A stretch of DNA of 64,000 nucleotides from DUZB01 sp963747555 (GCA_963747555.1 CAVVFZ010000005.1:62001-126000), one strand, 5' to 3'; positions 45,152 to 54,841 are shown, counted from the stretch's first letter. Translations and numbers: made by a program. The notes: generated by a model from the letters alone, not told the origin.

Positions 45152-46141
45152 TTGACACCAATTGGTATTATAGCAAATCCATCCTCTGGAAAAGATATTC
45201 GTCGTATGGTGGCTTTTGGTTCAGTTTTTGATAACCATGAAAAGGTGAATATCGTCCGGCGGGTGCTTTTGGGTCTGGAGTCCATGGGAGTGAAGGATGT
45301 ATTTTTCATGCCGGATCCTTTCCGAATCGGACCCCGGGCACTGGAAGACCTGGACGTTTCGCTGAATGTATCGTTTTTGAAAATCCCCATGGAAGGGACC
45401 CAGGAAGACAGCACAAGGGCGGCCGAACTTCTCCATGAAATGCGGGCGGGATGCATTGTGACCCTCGGTGGAGACGGCACCAACCGTGCCGTGGCCAAGA
45501 CTTGCGGGGATACGCCCCTCCTCCCCATATCAACGGGCACCAACAATGTATTTCCTTTCATGGTGGAAGGAACCATGGCCGGCATGGCAGCCGCAGTTAG
45601 TGCAATGGGACGGTTTCCCCTGAAAAGCATCACCAGACAGGCGCCGGTGCTGCACATTCTGAAGAACCAAAACCCGGTGGATATCGCGCTTGTGGATGTG
45701 GTTGTCTCCAAGGCAGGCTTTCTGGCCTCCCGCGCCGTCTGGGATGAGACGACTTTGTTGGAAATCTTCCTAACCCGCGCGGAACCCGGAAATATCGGTT
45801 TTTCTTCCATCGGAGGCCATCTCTGCGCGCAGGAACCGGGGAATGGAAGAGGAGTGCACATCACCATAGGCGAGGGAAACAGTCTGGTAAGAGCCCCCAT
45901 TGCCCCCGGGCTTGTACGTGACGTACCGGTTGCCTCTCACCGTCTTTTCGAGCCGGGAATGGAGATTGGTGTTTCATTCGGCCCCGCTGTCCTTGCACTT
46001 GACGGGGAAAGAGAACATTTAATCAAGCAGAAAGGCGAGTGGTCCATCCGGCTCAGTCTGGAAGGCCCTCTGGTAGTGGATATCCCCAATGCGCTTAAAA
46101 TGGCTTCCCAAGACTGTTTGTTCATAAAAAGCCAATCGTAA
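45152..46141 (+). CDS. acoX: AcoX-like ATP-NAD-kinase-fold protein
   Basis: A 329-residue protein starting at a TTG with an AAAAGGAGTAAG box. It has the nucleotide-binding G-G-D-G-T-N-R motif and PISTGTNNVFPF, the pattern of NAD-kinase-like folds. AcoX occurs next to acetoin dehydrogenase genes; its exact role is unknown. It heads the E1-E2-E3 operon here, with about 120 bases before the E1 alpha gene. Confidence 0.88.
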   Translation: MTPIGIIANPSSGKDIRRMVAFGSVFDNHEKVNIVRRVLLGLESMGVKDVFFMPDPFRIGPRALEDLDVSLNVSFLKIPMEGTQEDSTRAAELLHEMRAGCIVTLGGDGTNRAVAKTCGDTPLLPISTGTNNVFPFMVEGTMAGMAAAVSAMGRFPLKSITRQAPVLHILKNQNPVDIALVDVVVSKAGFLASRAVWDETTLLEIFLTRAEPGNIGFSSIGGHLCAQEPGNGRGVHITIGEGNSLVRAPIAPGLVRDVPVASHRLFEPGMEIGVSFGPAVLALDGEREHLIKQKGEWSIRLSLEGPLVVDIPNALKMASQDCLFIKSQS

Positions 46142-46262
46142 AAGTCGGCATTTACGGTTCAAGGTTAAGAGGAATATCGGGCGCCCGTCCTTTCAGGCAT
46201 AAGACATCGTTCCAGAGGATGGGAGTTGTTTAATTCGAAACCAAAGGAAAGGAGAATGGCAG

Positions 46263-47240
46263 ATGCAACTACCAAAAGAGAAACTGCTGGAGATGTATGA
46301 GAAAATGTTTAAAATCAGGATTTTCGAGGAATCTCTCGCAGAGGGCGTGGCTGCGGGGACTCTGCCCGGCTTTGTGCATCTCGGAGTGGGCCAGGAAGCC
46401 GTCATGGTGGGGGTGGCCTCGGCCCTTCGCCCCACGGACTGGATATCGGGAACGCACCGCGAACATGGGTTGATGATTGCCAGGGATGCGGATATGAATC
46501 GCATGAGAGCGGAAATCTATGGAAAGGTCACCGGATATTGCAAAGGGAAAGGCGGTTCCATGCACCTCGCCGTCTATGAGAAATGCGCTCCCGGTTGCAA
46601 CGGCATTCTGGGTCCCAACCAGACTATCAATAACGGAATCGCCCTGGCCCTGAAGAAGAGAGGGCAGGGAGATATCGCCGTGGTCATGTTCGGGGATGGG
46701 GCCTCGCACCGGGGGGAATTTCACGAAGCCTTGAATCTGGCGTCCTGCTGGAAACTTCCATCCCTGGCCATTTGTGTAAACAACGGATATGGAATCAGCG
46801 GCTGTGTGGACGATGTCTGCTCGGTGGAAGATATCTCTGCAAGGGCCATAGGGTACGGTATCCCGGGACTCACCGTTGACGGCAATGATGTAATGGCCGT
46901 GTATGAAGCGGTGGCGGAAACCGCTAAAACGATCCGTGCCGGAAAAGGCCCTGCCCTTCTTGAATTGAAAACCACACGCTACAGGGGACACTTCGAGGGT
47001 GACCCTCAGGCCTATCGAACCCCCGGGGAACTGGAGGAATTGAAAAAGAGGGATGCCATCGCCCGTTTCGGCAAAGAACTGATAGAGCAGGGCATCGCCA
47101 CCGAGAAAGAACTGGAAGCGCTTCAGGAACAGGCCAAGAAAGCGCTTCAGGAGGCCATCGAATTCGAACAAAAGAGTGATTATCCTCCATTGGAAGAGAT
47201 CTTTACCGATATGTACTATGAAGAAGGGAGGGCCGTCTAA
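46263..47240 (+). CDS. acoA: Acetoin-dehydrogenase-type E1 alpha subunit (thiamin diphosphate)
   Basis: A 325-residue protein. It contains the phosphorylation-loop-like stretch GKGGSMHLA, the thiamin-diphosphate motif VVMFGDGASHRGEFHEALNL and closing N-N-G-Y-G-I-S. The family decarboxylates 2-oxo acids or cleaves acetoin. The length and the acoX neighbour favour acetoin dehydrogenase over pyruvate dehydrogenase. Its stop overlaps the next start (TAATG). Confidence 0.88.
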   Translation: MQLPKEKLLEMYEKMFKIRIFEESLAEGVAAGTLPGFVHLGVGQEAVMVGVASALRPTDWISGTHREHGLMIARDADMNRMRAEIYGKVTGYCKGKGGSMHLAVYEKCAPGCNGILGPNQTINNGIALALKKRGQGDIAVVMFGDGASHRGEFHEALNLASCWKLPSLAICVNNGYGISGCVDDVCSVEDISARAIGYGIPGLTVDGNDVMAVYEAVAETAKTIRAGKGPALLELKTTRYRGHFEGDPQAYRTPGELEELKKRDAIARFGKELIEQGIATEKELEALQEQAKKALQEAIEFEQKSDYPPLEEIFTDMYYEEGRAV

Positions 47241-48217
47241 TGCGCGAAATTACTTTTCTTGAAGCCGTTCGGGAAGCGCTGAAACAGGAAATGGAACTGG
47301 ATGAAAACGTATTTATCATGGGAGAAGATGTGGGTGCATTCGGTGGCTGTTTCGGAGTAACGGCCGGCCTGTTTGACCAGTTTGGCGAGGAAAGGGTCAG
47401 GGACACGCCCATCTCCGAATCGGGTATCATGGGCGCGGCCCTCGGCGCAGCCCTCATGGGCCTCCGTCCCGTTCCGGAACTCATGTTTATCGATTTCACA
47501 CCTGTCTGCATGGATTATCTTACCAACCAGGCGCCCAAAGTCAGGTATATGTGCGGCGGACAGGTGAAGAAACTCCCCCTGGTCGTTCGAACCACCTCGG
47601 GAGGATGGATTCGGGCTGCGGGCCAGCACTCCCAGTCATTGGAGGGCTGGTTCACCCAGGTCCCGGGGCTCAAAGTAGTCATGCCCGGCACTCCTGCCGA
47701 CGCAAAAGGCCTTCTTACCGCGTCACTGCGGGACAATAATCCAGTGCTTTTTATTGAACACAAAGTGCTTTACGGTGTGGCGGGTCCTGTTCCGGAAGAG
47801 CAGTTTGTCATTCCATTGGGCAAAGCCGAAGTAAAAAGAGAAGGAAGCGACATCACCTTGATTACATACGGGTACATGCTCCAGAAAAGTCTGGCGGCGG
47901 CGGAAGAGCTGGCTGGAGAAGGGATCAATGCGGAGGTGATCGATCTGCGGACATTGTCTCCACTTGATCACGACGCCCTGGCGGAATCGGTTCACAAGAC
48001 CCACAAAGCCGTAGTTGTTCAGGAGGCCTATGAATCGGCGGGGTTGGCCGGCCAGATAATTAAGAGCCTGATGGAAAGCTCCTTTGATTATCTGGATGCC
48101 CCCGTAAAAACCGTGGCCGCCTACGACACCGTAATCCCGTTCAGCCCGCCTCTTGAAGACGACATGCTGCCCAACGAGGCAAAAATTGTGAAAGCGGTCA
48201 AGGAAATTATGGGGTAA
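47240..48217 (+). CDS. acoB: Acetoin-dehydrogenase-type E1 beta subunit
   Basis: A 325-residue protein with the transketolase-like central part. Blocks include FIMGEDVGAFGG, the active-site area F-D-Q-F-G-E-E-R-V-R-D-T-P-I-S-E, and FTQVPGLKVVMPGTPADAKG. The C-terminal domain has VIDLRTLSPLDHDAL. It pairs with E1 alpha and shares its start with the upstream stop codon, so the two are made in equal amounts. Confidence 0.9.
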   Translation: MREITFLEAVREALKQEMELDENVFIMGEDVGAFGGCFGVTAGLFDQFGEERVRDTPISESGIMGAALGAALMGLRPVPELMFIDFTPVCMDYLTNQAPKVRYMCGGQVKKLPLVVRTTSGGWIRAAGQHSQSLEGWFTQVPGLKVVMPGTPADAKGLLTASLRDNNPVLFIEHKVLYGVAGPVPEEQFVIPLGKAEVKREGSDITLITYGYMLQKSLAAAEELAGEGINAEVIDLRTLSPLDHDALAESVHKTHKAVVVQEAYESAGLAGQIIKSLMESSFDYLDAPVKTVAAYDTVIPFSPPLEDDMLPNEAKIVKAVKEIMG

Positions 48218-48231
48218 TTCCGAAACGCTGT

Positions 48232-48256
48232 CGTTCCCGCGCTCCGCGTGGGAACG
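48232..48256. repeat. Short palindromic intergenic repeat
   Basis: CGTTCCCGCGC and GCGTGGGAACG flank a TCC loop, an imperfect palindrome. Similar CGTTCCCACGC-type palindromes are dispersed in many genomes. It sits between E1 beta and E2 and may act as an mRNA-stabilising stem. Confidence 0.6.
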
Positions 48257-48360
48257 TTTATTAATATTCTTCCAGTGCAACCGCGTTGTTGCGGAAAACT
48301 GGAAACCGACGACCGTGAACTGTTTCTTTCCGGTTCACTCGGATCAGGAGGATCTGTACC

Positions 48361-49684
48361 GTGCCAGTCAATGTCGCCATGCCCAAATGGGGCCTTACCA
48401 TGAAAGAGGGAAAGATCACCGCCTGGCTTGTCAAAGAAGGGGACACTGTCCGGAAAGGGCAGGAACTCTTCGAGGTGGAGACAGAAAAGATCACCAACGT
48501 CGTTGAGTCTACGGCCGCCGGGACTCTTTTCCAGATTGTCGTTCCAGCGGGGAATGTAGTACCCACAGGGACCATCGTAGCCATTATTACCGAACCGGGA
48601 GAGCAGGCGGAACGGATTGAAGGAATTCAAATGGGAGAATCCGAAGAAGCCGCCCCCGCAAAGGCAGTCGCTTCCGGCAAAAAGCCCGAGAAGACCGAGA
48701 CCAAAGGCTTCATACCGGCGAGCCCCGTCGCAAGACGGCTTGCAAAGGAACTGGGAGTAGACCTGAGCCTTGTTCCGGGGTCCGGACCCGGAGGGCGCGT
48801 TACGGAGACCGATGTTCGTAAATACCATGAGGAAGGACCGCCAGCCTCCGAAAATAACCCCTCTTGCCCTGGAAATGGCCAGGCAGGCCGGTCTCGATAT
48901 TGCCTCTATCACCGGAACCGGAGAGGACGGAAAGATTACAAAGGCGGATGTGGAACGGGCACTTGAGAAAAAAGAGGAACCCGAGGAAACCGCGCCTCCG
49001 AAAGTGATCCCTTTTACCGGTATGCGCAAGGCCGTTGCAGACAATATGTATGCGAGCCTGCAGAATGCCGCGCAGCTTACCTCCTTCACTGAAGTGGATG
49101 TCACCGAAATGGTCCGGTTCCTGGGGCTGGTACGGGAAGAATACAAGCGGGATGAGAGCGTGAGGGTTTCCTACAACGACATTATCATCCTGGCCGTTTC
49201 ACGGGCGCTTAAACGCTTTCCCATCATGAACTCGACCCTTGTCGGCGAAGAAATCCTTCTTCACGATTCGGTGAACATGGGCGTTGCCGTGGCGCTTAAG
49301 GATGGACTGATCGTACCTGTATTGCGCGATGCGGACAAAAAAGGCCTTCTTCAGATTGCAAAGGAGACAAGGATCCTCGCCCTCAAGGCAAGAGAAGGAA
49401 ATCTTTCCGTGGATGAGGTGACCGGAGGGACCTTTACTATCACCAACGTAAGCATGTTCCAGGTGGACGGCTTTACCCCCATCCTCAAGCCGCCGGAGAC
49501 CGGTATTCTCGGCATCGGCCGGATAAAGGAAAAACCGGCGGTATACCAGGGAGAGATCGCTATCCGTTCCATGATGTTTTTAAGCCTGACTTTCGATCAC
49601 AGGGTTGTGGACGGCGCCCCTGCGAATGCTTTCCTGGAGACTGCCGCCCGCTATCTGCAGCATCCGAACCTGATCATGAGCTGA
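48361..49684 (+). CDS. acoC: Dihydrolipoamide acyltransferase E2 with two E3-binding domains (one frameshift)
   Basis: Starts at a GTG (48361). An N-terminal lipoyl domain, about residues 1-78, has the lipoylated Lys in EVETEKITNVV. A first E3-binding domain is PASPVARRLAKELGVD to TETDVRKY. After a frame change near 48850 a second such domain reads KITPLALEMARQAGLD to ITKADVERAL. The catalytic domain follows, ending with the active His and Asp in FDHRVVDGAPA. The assembled length is about 441 residues. It transfers the acetyl group to CoA. Two tandem binding domains are uncommon in a single short E2. Confidence 0.88.
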
Positions 49685-49740
49685 AAGATACGTGGATGGG
49701 ACCTGCATTTAATCGCCAATTGCTTTTTTGAGGAAATACC

Positions 49741-51116
49741 ATGTACGACGTAATCGTGATCGGCGGCGGTCCGGGTGGATATGCCGCATCCATAAGGGCC
49801 TCTCAATTAGGGGGCAAAGTGGTCCTCATCGAAGGGGGAGAAATCGGAGGAACCTGCGTGAACCGGGGGTGTATTCCCAGTAAGGTATGGCTCCGTGCGG
49901 CCGACCTGCTCCAAAAAATACGCAACGCCGGGGAGTTCGGGATCAAGGCCACCGTGGAAAGCCTGGATTTCAGCGCCATTGGGCAAAGAAAAAATGGCGT
50001 GGCAGGAGATATCCGTATGGGCATGGAGGGCCTGCTTGCAAATAATGGGGTGGAAGTCATGAGCGGAAGGGCCTCGCTTAAAAGTCCGGGCGAAGTCCTG
50101 GTGGATGGAAAACTTTTGCAGGGAAAAAAGATTATCCTGGCAACGGGAAGCCTTCTCGACATTCCCTCCATTCCCGGGATTGAAGATGCCGCCCTGACCA
50201 CGGATCAGGTTTTCGATATGACCGAGCCTCCTTCTTCCATCCTCATCTGGGGATCAGCAGGTCCCATTGAGGTGGAAATGGCCACGTTGCTGAATAGTTT
50301 CGGATGCAAGGTCTATTCTGGCCTCGGAAACCCGGCGGATCCTGCCCAGGGAGGACGGGGATACCAGCCAGCGCATTGCCCAGGCACTCAGGGAACAGGG
50401 AGTGGAAATCATCCCGCGAGCGAAACTTGCTTTTGTGCGAAAATCTGAGAAGGGTTACACATGCATCCTGGATGACCCCGATGAACGAACCGTGGAGGTG
50501 GAAAAAGTTCTTATATCCGGTCGCAAACCCAACACCCAGCATATGGGCCTGGATCAGGTGGAAGTATCTCTAAACGAAGAAGGCGGGATTCAGGTAAATG
50601 ACAAACTCGAAACCACCGCAAAAGGGATTTATGCCATAGGCGATGTCACGGGGGGCTGGTTCCTCAGCCATGCCGCTTCTTCCATGGCCGTTGTTGCCGC
50701 AGAAAACGCCATGGGCGCGGCGAAGACATTCCCGCAACCATCTGATACCAAGGGGAATATGGTCCATTCCCCAGGTGGGATCGGTGGGTCTTTCGGAAGA
50801 GGATGCGGAAGATCGGGGCCTCGATGTGGAGGTGGGTGATTTTCCCTACTCCATTAACGGACTGGGGATGTGCCGAGGGGAAATGTCGGGCGCCGTAAAG
50901 GTCGTAACAGACTCCCGTTGCGGGGAAATTTTAGGGGTTCACATTGTGGGAACCAACGCGACGGAACTGGTGGGGGAAGCGGTCATGGCCATGCAGCTGG
51001 AGGCCACGGTCAATGAACTGGCCGCAAGTATTCGGGTTCATCCCACTTTTTCGGAGAGCGTGGTGGACGCTGCCAGGGATGCAAGAGGCTGGGCACTCTA
51101 TCTGCCGAAACGGTAA
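49741..51116 (+). CDS. acoL: Dihydrolipoamide dehydrogenase E3 (two frameshifts)
   Basis: The FAD motif is V-I-G-G-G-P-G-G-Y-A-A. The redox disulfide is in GGTCVNRGCIPSK, with Cys at about 40 and 45. The frame shifts near 50340, with the second segment containing the D-x-x-x-x-T-x-x-x-G-I-Y-A-I-G-D-V block, and again near 50770. The last segment carries the dimer interface and catalytic His-Glu pair in VHPTFSESVVDAA. The total is about 458 residues, as expected. It reoxidises the lipoyl group with NAD. Confidence 0.87.
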
Positions 51117-51137
51117 GAATATAGGGGAGAATCAAGA

Positions 51138-51500
51138 ATGGCGATGAAACGTTTTATTGTGGAGCTGGGCACGGGCGTTGATCTTCATGGAGAAAATGTA
51201 ACCAAAGCCGCCTGTAGAGCTGTGAGCAATGCCGTATCAAAGAGCTGTCTCTGCGGACTCGTGGAGATCCTGGGACTGAAAGACCTGGGAGACGTGTTCG
51301 TGGATATCCTCGTGGCGGTTCCCCGCCCGTCTGAAATGGACGGGGAGAAGGTCAAGGAGATGGTGCCTATCGGTCGCAAAACGGTTCGGGCCGTTGAAGG
51401 GGGGATGACAACCCAGGGCCTCTGCGTAGACCGATTCGGTCCGGATTGCGATCAGATTGTGGTAGCCAACGCCTCTATCACGGTCTCCGTAGACCGTTAA
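51138..51500 (+). CDS. Lin0512-family protein
   Basis: A 120-residue protein beginning MAMKRFIVELGTGVDLHGEN, the start of the Lin0512 family, followed by T-K-A-A-C-R-A-V-S-N-A-V. The middle contains VFVDILVAVPRP. The family has no assigned activity, but it is often encoded at the end of acetoin dehydrogenase operons, as here, 21 bases after E3. A role in assembly or lipoyl handling is only a guess. Confidence 0.82.
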   Translation: MAMKRFIVELGTGVDLHGENVTKAACRAVSNAVSKSCLCGLVEILGLKDLGDVFVDILVAVPRPSEMDGEKVKEMVPIGRKTVRAVEGGMTTQGLCVDRFGPDCDQIVVANASITVSVDR

Positions 51501-51560
51501 GTCAACGAAAAACTCAGAAGAATTTTCGTAAACCTCCAAGGTGATTTTATGATTTTTTTG

Positions 51561-51590
51561 CACCCCCGCGTCTCTGTGTCTCTGCGCGAG
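51561..51590. repeat. Low-complexity CTCTG-type dispersed repeat
   Basis: A stretch of C runs followed by the TCTCTG/TGTCTCTGCG pattern resembling dispersed short intergenic repeats seen in many bacterial genomes. It may affect only spacing. Not verified by any second copy in this window. Confidence 0.3.
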
Positions 51591-51614
51591 GCATAGTGAC
51601 TGGGGCGAAACAGA

Positions 51615-52058
51615 ATGGGCAACAACGAATACCCCGCAACCCCGCGGGTTGCCGTGGGCGGCGTGGTTTTTAAGGATGACAGGGTCCTCCTCGTGCGCAG
51701 GGGAAAACCCCCGTCCGAAGGGGAATGGGCGATTCCCGGCGGGAGCGTGGAATTGGGTGAGACCCTGCAGGAGGCGGTTGCGCGCGAAATCCTGGAGGAA
51801 ACCGGCATTTCCATCCGCGTCGGGGAACTGGTTCATTTATTTGATGATGTCAGAAAAGACGAAACGGGTCGGGTGCGCTTTCACTATGTGATTCTGGATT
51901 TCGCCGGAGAATTTTTAAGTGGAAAAGTGAAGGCGGCGGATGACGCAAGGGATGCCGGCTGGGTATCCCCGGAGGACTTCCGCCACCTGAACGTCAACAA
52001 AAACACCATCAAGCTAATGCGAAAACTGGGTTTTCTAACGGGAGACGAAGGCCCGTAG
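51615..52058 (+). CDS. Nudix hydrolase
   Basis: A 147-residue protein with the Nudix box GGSVELGETLQEAVAREILE, continuing E-T-G-I, at about residues 37-60. The N-terminal strand is R-V-A-V-G-G-V-V-F. Family members hydrolyse nucleoside diphosphates linked to other moieties; ADP-ribose or a damaged nucleotide is typical for this length. Starts after a TGGGGCGAAAC stretch with weak GGGG. Not obviously part of the aco operon. Confidence 0.88.
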   Translation: MGNNEYPATPRVAVGGVVFKDDRVLLVRRGKPPSEGEWAIPGGSVELGETLQEAVAREILEETGISIRVGELVHLFDDVRKDETGRVRFHYVILDFAGEFLSGKVKAADDARDAGWVSPEDFRHLNVNKNTIKLMRKLGFLTGDEGP

Positions 52059-52060
52059 CC

Positions 52061-52465
52061 TCATTGATCAAAAGGCCCCCACGGCGCAAGGGACCACTGC
52101 TCTCCGGTTACGATATCGGGCTGGTCCATATCATAGACGCTCGAACTCTGCTGGACCTCCAGGGCACGGTAGTGCTGCATGGCGGTCTCGTCTCCGTAAA
52201 AAAGGCATTTGCAGTAGGTATCGTCCGCATAAACAAAATATATTTTTCCATCCCGGGTGTGACGGCTGAACTTCCGCTGGGGCAGCGTTTGCAGATGGGC
52301 TACTTTCTCCGGCGTATCGGCCTCCATCTTCTTGAAACCTGCCTGTGTGAGCAGCCCTTCCACATCGGCGGCGTTATTTTTTTGCAGCGCCGCGCAACCA
52401 GCAAGCACCACCGCCAGAATCAGTGTCGCCACAAAACATATCGACCCGTTCCATTTCTTTCCCAT
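52061..52465 (-). CDS. Small lipoprotein, function unknown
   Basis: A 134-residue protein with a lipoprotein signal: hydrophobic FVATLILAVVLAGC with lipobox L-A-G-C at about residues 21-24. The mature part has a conserved-looking KIYFVYADDTYCKCLFYGDE stretch and a C-terminal D-Q-P-D-I-V-T-G-E-Q-W. It is probably anchored to the outer membrane. An AGGAGGAGAAGG box precedes the ATG. I recognise no named family. Confidence 0.75.
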   Translation of the reverse strand: MGKKWNGSICFVATLILAVVLAGCAALQKNNAADVEGLLTQAGFKKMEADTPEKVAHLQTLPQRKFSRHTRDGKIYFVYADDTYCKCLFYGDETAMQHYRALEVQQSSSVYDMDQPDIVTGEQWSLAPWGPFDQ

Positions 52466-52875
52466 TGCCTTCTCCTCCTCTTTAACACTGTTAAGTATAG
52501 CATGCCTCTTTATCCTAATAAAATCCTGCTCCGAAATAATGAAAGAGCCTTACCTCCTTTGGGCTCCCGCCATACAAATACGGATGACGGAACCAGGGGC
52601 CGACCGAACCCCTCCGTTCAGATTCAACCCCCTAATTACCAGGGGCAACCCCCGGTGCAGCAGACCCCACGGAAGGGAAACTTCTGCTGTGATCAACACG
52701 GGAACAGACGTTTGCGCTGGTGCAACCATTTCCAATGGGATCGGGCTGCTTCTGCCCGGGACAGGGCTACGGCTACACGTGTTCTAAATGAGGAACGACA
52801 AGTAACAGGTGACCAGTGACGAGTAACAAGCTACTGGTGACGGGTGAGAAGGGTTACGTACCTGAACAAAAGGGC
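52466..52875. other. Non-coding stretch with a stuttering GTAAC/GTGAC sequence
   Basis: About 400 bases. Its right part (about 52799-52847) consists of partly overlapping copies of GTAAC, GTGAC and CAGGTGACC-like words, a low-complexity pattern without coding sense. The left part has no clear feature. Confidence 0.5.
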
Positions 52876-53649
52876 TTAGAGGGTAATATTCTCCCTGCGC
52901 TCTTTCAGAAACGGCATGGCCGAGCGAACCTCTTTCACCTTTCCGGGATCGATATCGGCAACAACCAGACCTTCCTTGTCCCTTTTGAGGGCCAGCACTT
53001 CTCCAAGAGGATCGATGATCGCGGAACCGCCGGTAAAGAGGTGACCGCCGCCCTCCCCTACCCGGTTCACTCCCACCACATAACACTGGTTCTCCACGGC
53101 GCGGGCCTTCAGGAGGATATCCCAATGGGCCTGGCGCGCCGCCGGCCATGAGGCCACCACGATCATGAGCCAGCACTGATCGGTCAAGACCCGAAAGAGT
53201 TCCGGAAACCTCAGATCAAAACAGATCAGAGTCGCCGCTCGCGATCCGGCGAGATCAAACGACACAGGCCGCTCTCCCGGTGCATAATGGTTGTTTTCGT
53301 CCAACAGGGCAATCTGGTGGATCTTGGCGTACAAGGCCAGGTCCTTTCCCGACGAATCGACGGTTAGACACACATTCTGTGGCCTGCCATCTTTCCGCCC
53401 AAGAACAAATCCCCCCGCAACCACCATTTGATATCGGCCGGCCAGCTCCCGCAACAGCGTGGGCGTAGGCCCATCCAAAGGTTCAGGCGTAATCGACGTA
53501 TCCATGGAAAACCCGGTGGGAAACATCTCCGGAAAGATCAGCATGTCGGCCTTGCGGCCATGGGCTTCTTCTGCAAACTCTCTGGCTCTTTCGTGGTTCG
53601 CCGATCTGTCATGCCATGCAATATCTATCTGGGCACCTGCTATTCTCAT
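52876..53649 (-). CDS. Carbon-nitrogen hydrolase, probable omega-amidase
   Basis: A 257-residue nitrilase-superfamily protein with the Glu-Lys-Cys triad: E in LIFPEMFPTGF, K in LYAKIHQIALLDE and C in ATLICFDLRFPELFR. It starts directly after a PLP transaminase gene (10 bases apart). Nitrilase-like omega-amidases (YafV/Nit2) hydrolyse alpha-ketoglutaramate or alpha-ketosuccinamate formed by glutamine or asparagine transaminases, pulling the reaction forward. Pairing with the transaminase supports this. Confidence 0.85.
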   Translation of the reverse strand: MRIAGAQIDIAWHDRSANHERAREFAEEAHGRKADMLIFPEMFPTGFSMDTSITPEPLDGPTPTLLRELAGRYQMVVAGGFVLGRKDGRPQNVCLTVDSSGKDLALYAKIHQIALLDENNHYAPGERPVSFDLAGSRAATLICFDLRFPELFRVLTDQCWLMIVVASWPAARQAHWDILLKARAVENQCYVVGVNRVGEGGGHLFTGGSAIIDPLGEVLALKRDKEGLVVADIDPGKVKEVRSAMPFLKERRENITL

Positions 53650-53659
53650 TTCATTCCCC

Positions 53660-54841
53660 TCATTTTATCCATCTTCTCAGGCGAACTCCTGCCTCATTCA
53701 ATGTTTCCTCTTTCTTACAAAAACAAAAGCGCACAAGATCACGTCCCGCCCGCCTATTGTCCCAAAAAACGGAACAGGGAATCGCCGCAACCCCAGCCTT
53801 TTTCGTGAGCGTACGACAGAATTCCACGTCGTCGCCAAGTCCCAGCTGTGCGATATTGACCAGGATGTAGTAGGTCCCTTCCGGATCATATGTGGTGAAC
53901 CCCAAGTCTTTGAGGGTATCCAAAAGCATGGTCCTTCTTTGCGTGTAGTCGGCCAGCAGTCCCTCGTAGTAACTGTCCGGATAGTCAATGGCAAAGGCCA
54001 TGGCCTCCTGCAGGGCGGACTGTCCGCAGAAGACGATAAACTGGTGGCTCATGCGAACCGCTCGGGTCAATTCGGGAGCCGCCATCACATACCCGATTTT
54101 CCAACCCGTCATGGAGAAGGTCTTGGCAGTGGAGGAAACCACGAAACACCGATCCCGCAGCTTGGGGATGGATAGCAGGGTAACATGTTTCCGTCCGTCA
54201 TAGACCAGGTGTTCGTACACCTCATCGCCGATCGCGAACGCGTCATATTTTTCGCAAAGATCACCGATAAACTCCAACTCCTCCCGCGTAAAAACCTTGC
54301 CGCAAGGGTTCTGGGGATTATTGATCAAAATGGCCTTTGTTTTGGGTCCGAAGGTCCTGGCAAGTTCTTCTCTCGGAAGAGAAAAATCGGGCGCCTTCAA
54401 AGAAATATATCGGATTTGCGCCTGGGCCAGGGCCGCTATGGGAGAATAGGTCTCATAAAAAGGTTCCAGGATGATCACTTCATCTTCGGGTTCCACAATG
54501 CCCAGCAGGGTGGAACACAACCCTTCCGTGGAACCTGAAGTGACGGTGATTTCCGTATCCGGATCGAGATCCACCCCGTAAAACCGTTTCATCTTTGTGC
54601 TCACCGCTTTTCGGAGCGCGGGGATCCCATAAGAAAGGGCGTATTGGTTGGGTCCCCGCATAATCGCTTCGGCCGCCTTCGCCCGAACCTCTTCCGGGCC
54701 ATCAAAATCGGGAAATCCCTGCGAAAGATTCACGGCGCCATGCTTGTTGGCCAGCACGGACATCTCCGTGAATATGGAGGTACCGAAAGGCCGCAGGGCC
54801 TCCACGACCACCTCCTTGTTTGCATTCCTCTTTTCGTTCAC
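53660..54841 (-). CDS. Class I/II PLP aminotransferase (methionine/kynurenine-type)
   Basis: The GTG at 54841 is chosen because an AGGAGG box lies seven bases upstream. The 393-residue protein has VNLSQGFPDFDGPEEV near the N-terminus, TSGSTEGL, NNPQNPCGKVF, GDEVYEHLVYD, and the PLP lysine in SSTAKTFSMTGWKIGY. The glutamine-using methionine and kynurenine transaminases share this N-terminal pattern. It is upstream of the omega-amidase in the same transcript. Confidence 0.86.
   Translation of the reverse strand: MNEKRNANKEVVVEALRPFGTSIFTEMSVLANKHGAVNLSQGFPDFDGPEEVRAKAAEAIMRGPNQYALSYGIPALRKAVSTKMKRFYGVDLDPDTEITVTSGSTEGLCSTLLGIVEPEDEVIILEPFYETYSPIAALAQAQIRYISLKAPDFSLPREELARTFGPKTKAILINNPQNPCGKVFTREELEFIGDLCEKYDAFAIGDEVYEHLVYDGRKHVTLLSIPKLRDRCFVVSSTAKTFSMTGWKIGYVMAAPELTRAVRMSHQFIVFCGQSALQEAMAFAIDYPDSYYEGLLADYTQRRTMLLDTLKDLGFTTYDPEGTYYILVNIAQLGLGDDVEFCRTLTKKAGVAAIPCSVFWDNRRAGRDLVRFCFCKKEETLNEAGVRLRRWIK

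Noticed and set aside
46269..47171. 300-codon minus-strand open frame
   Set aside because: It is the shadow of the E1 alpha gene and has no family character.
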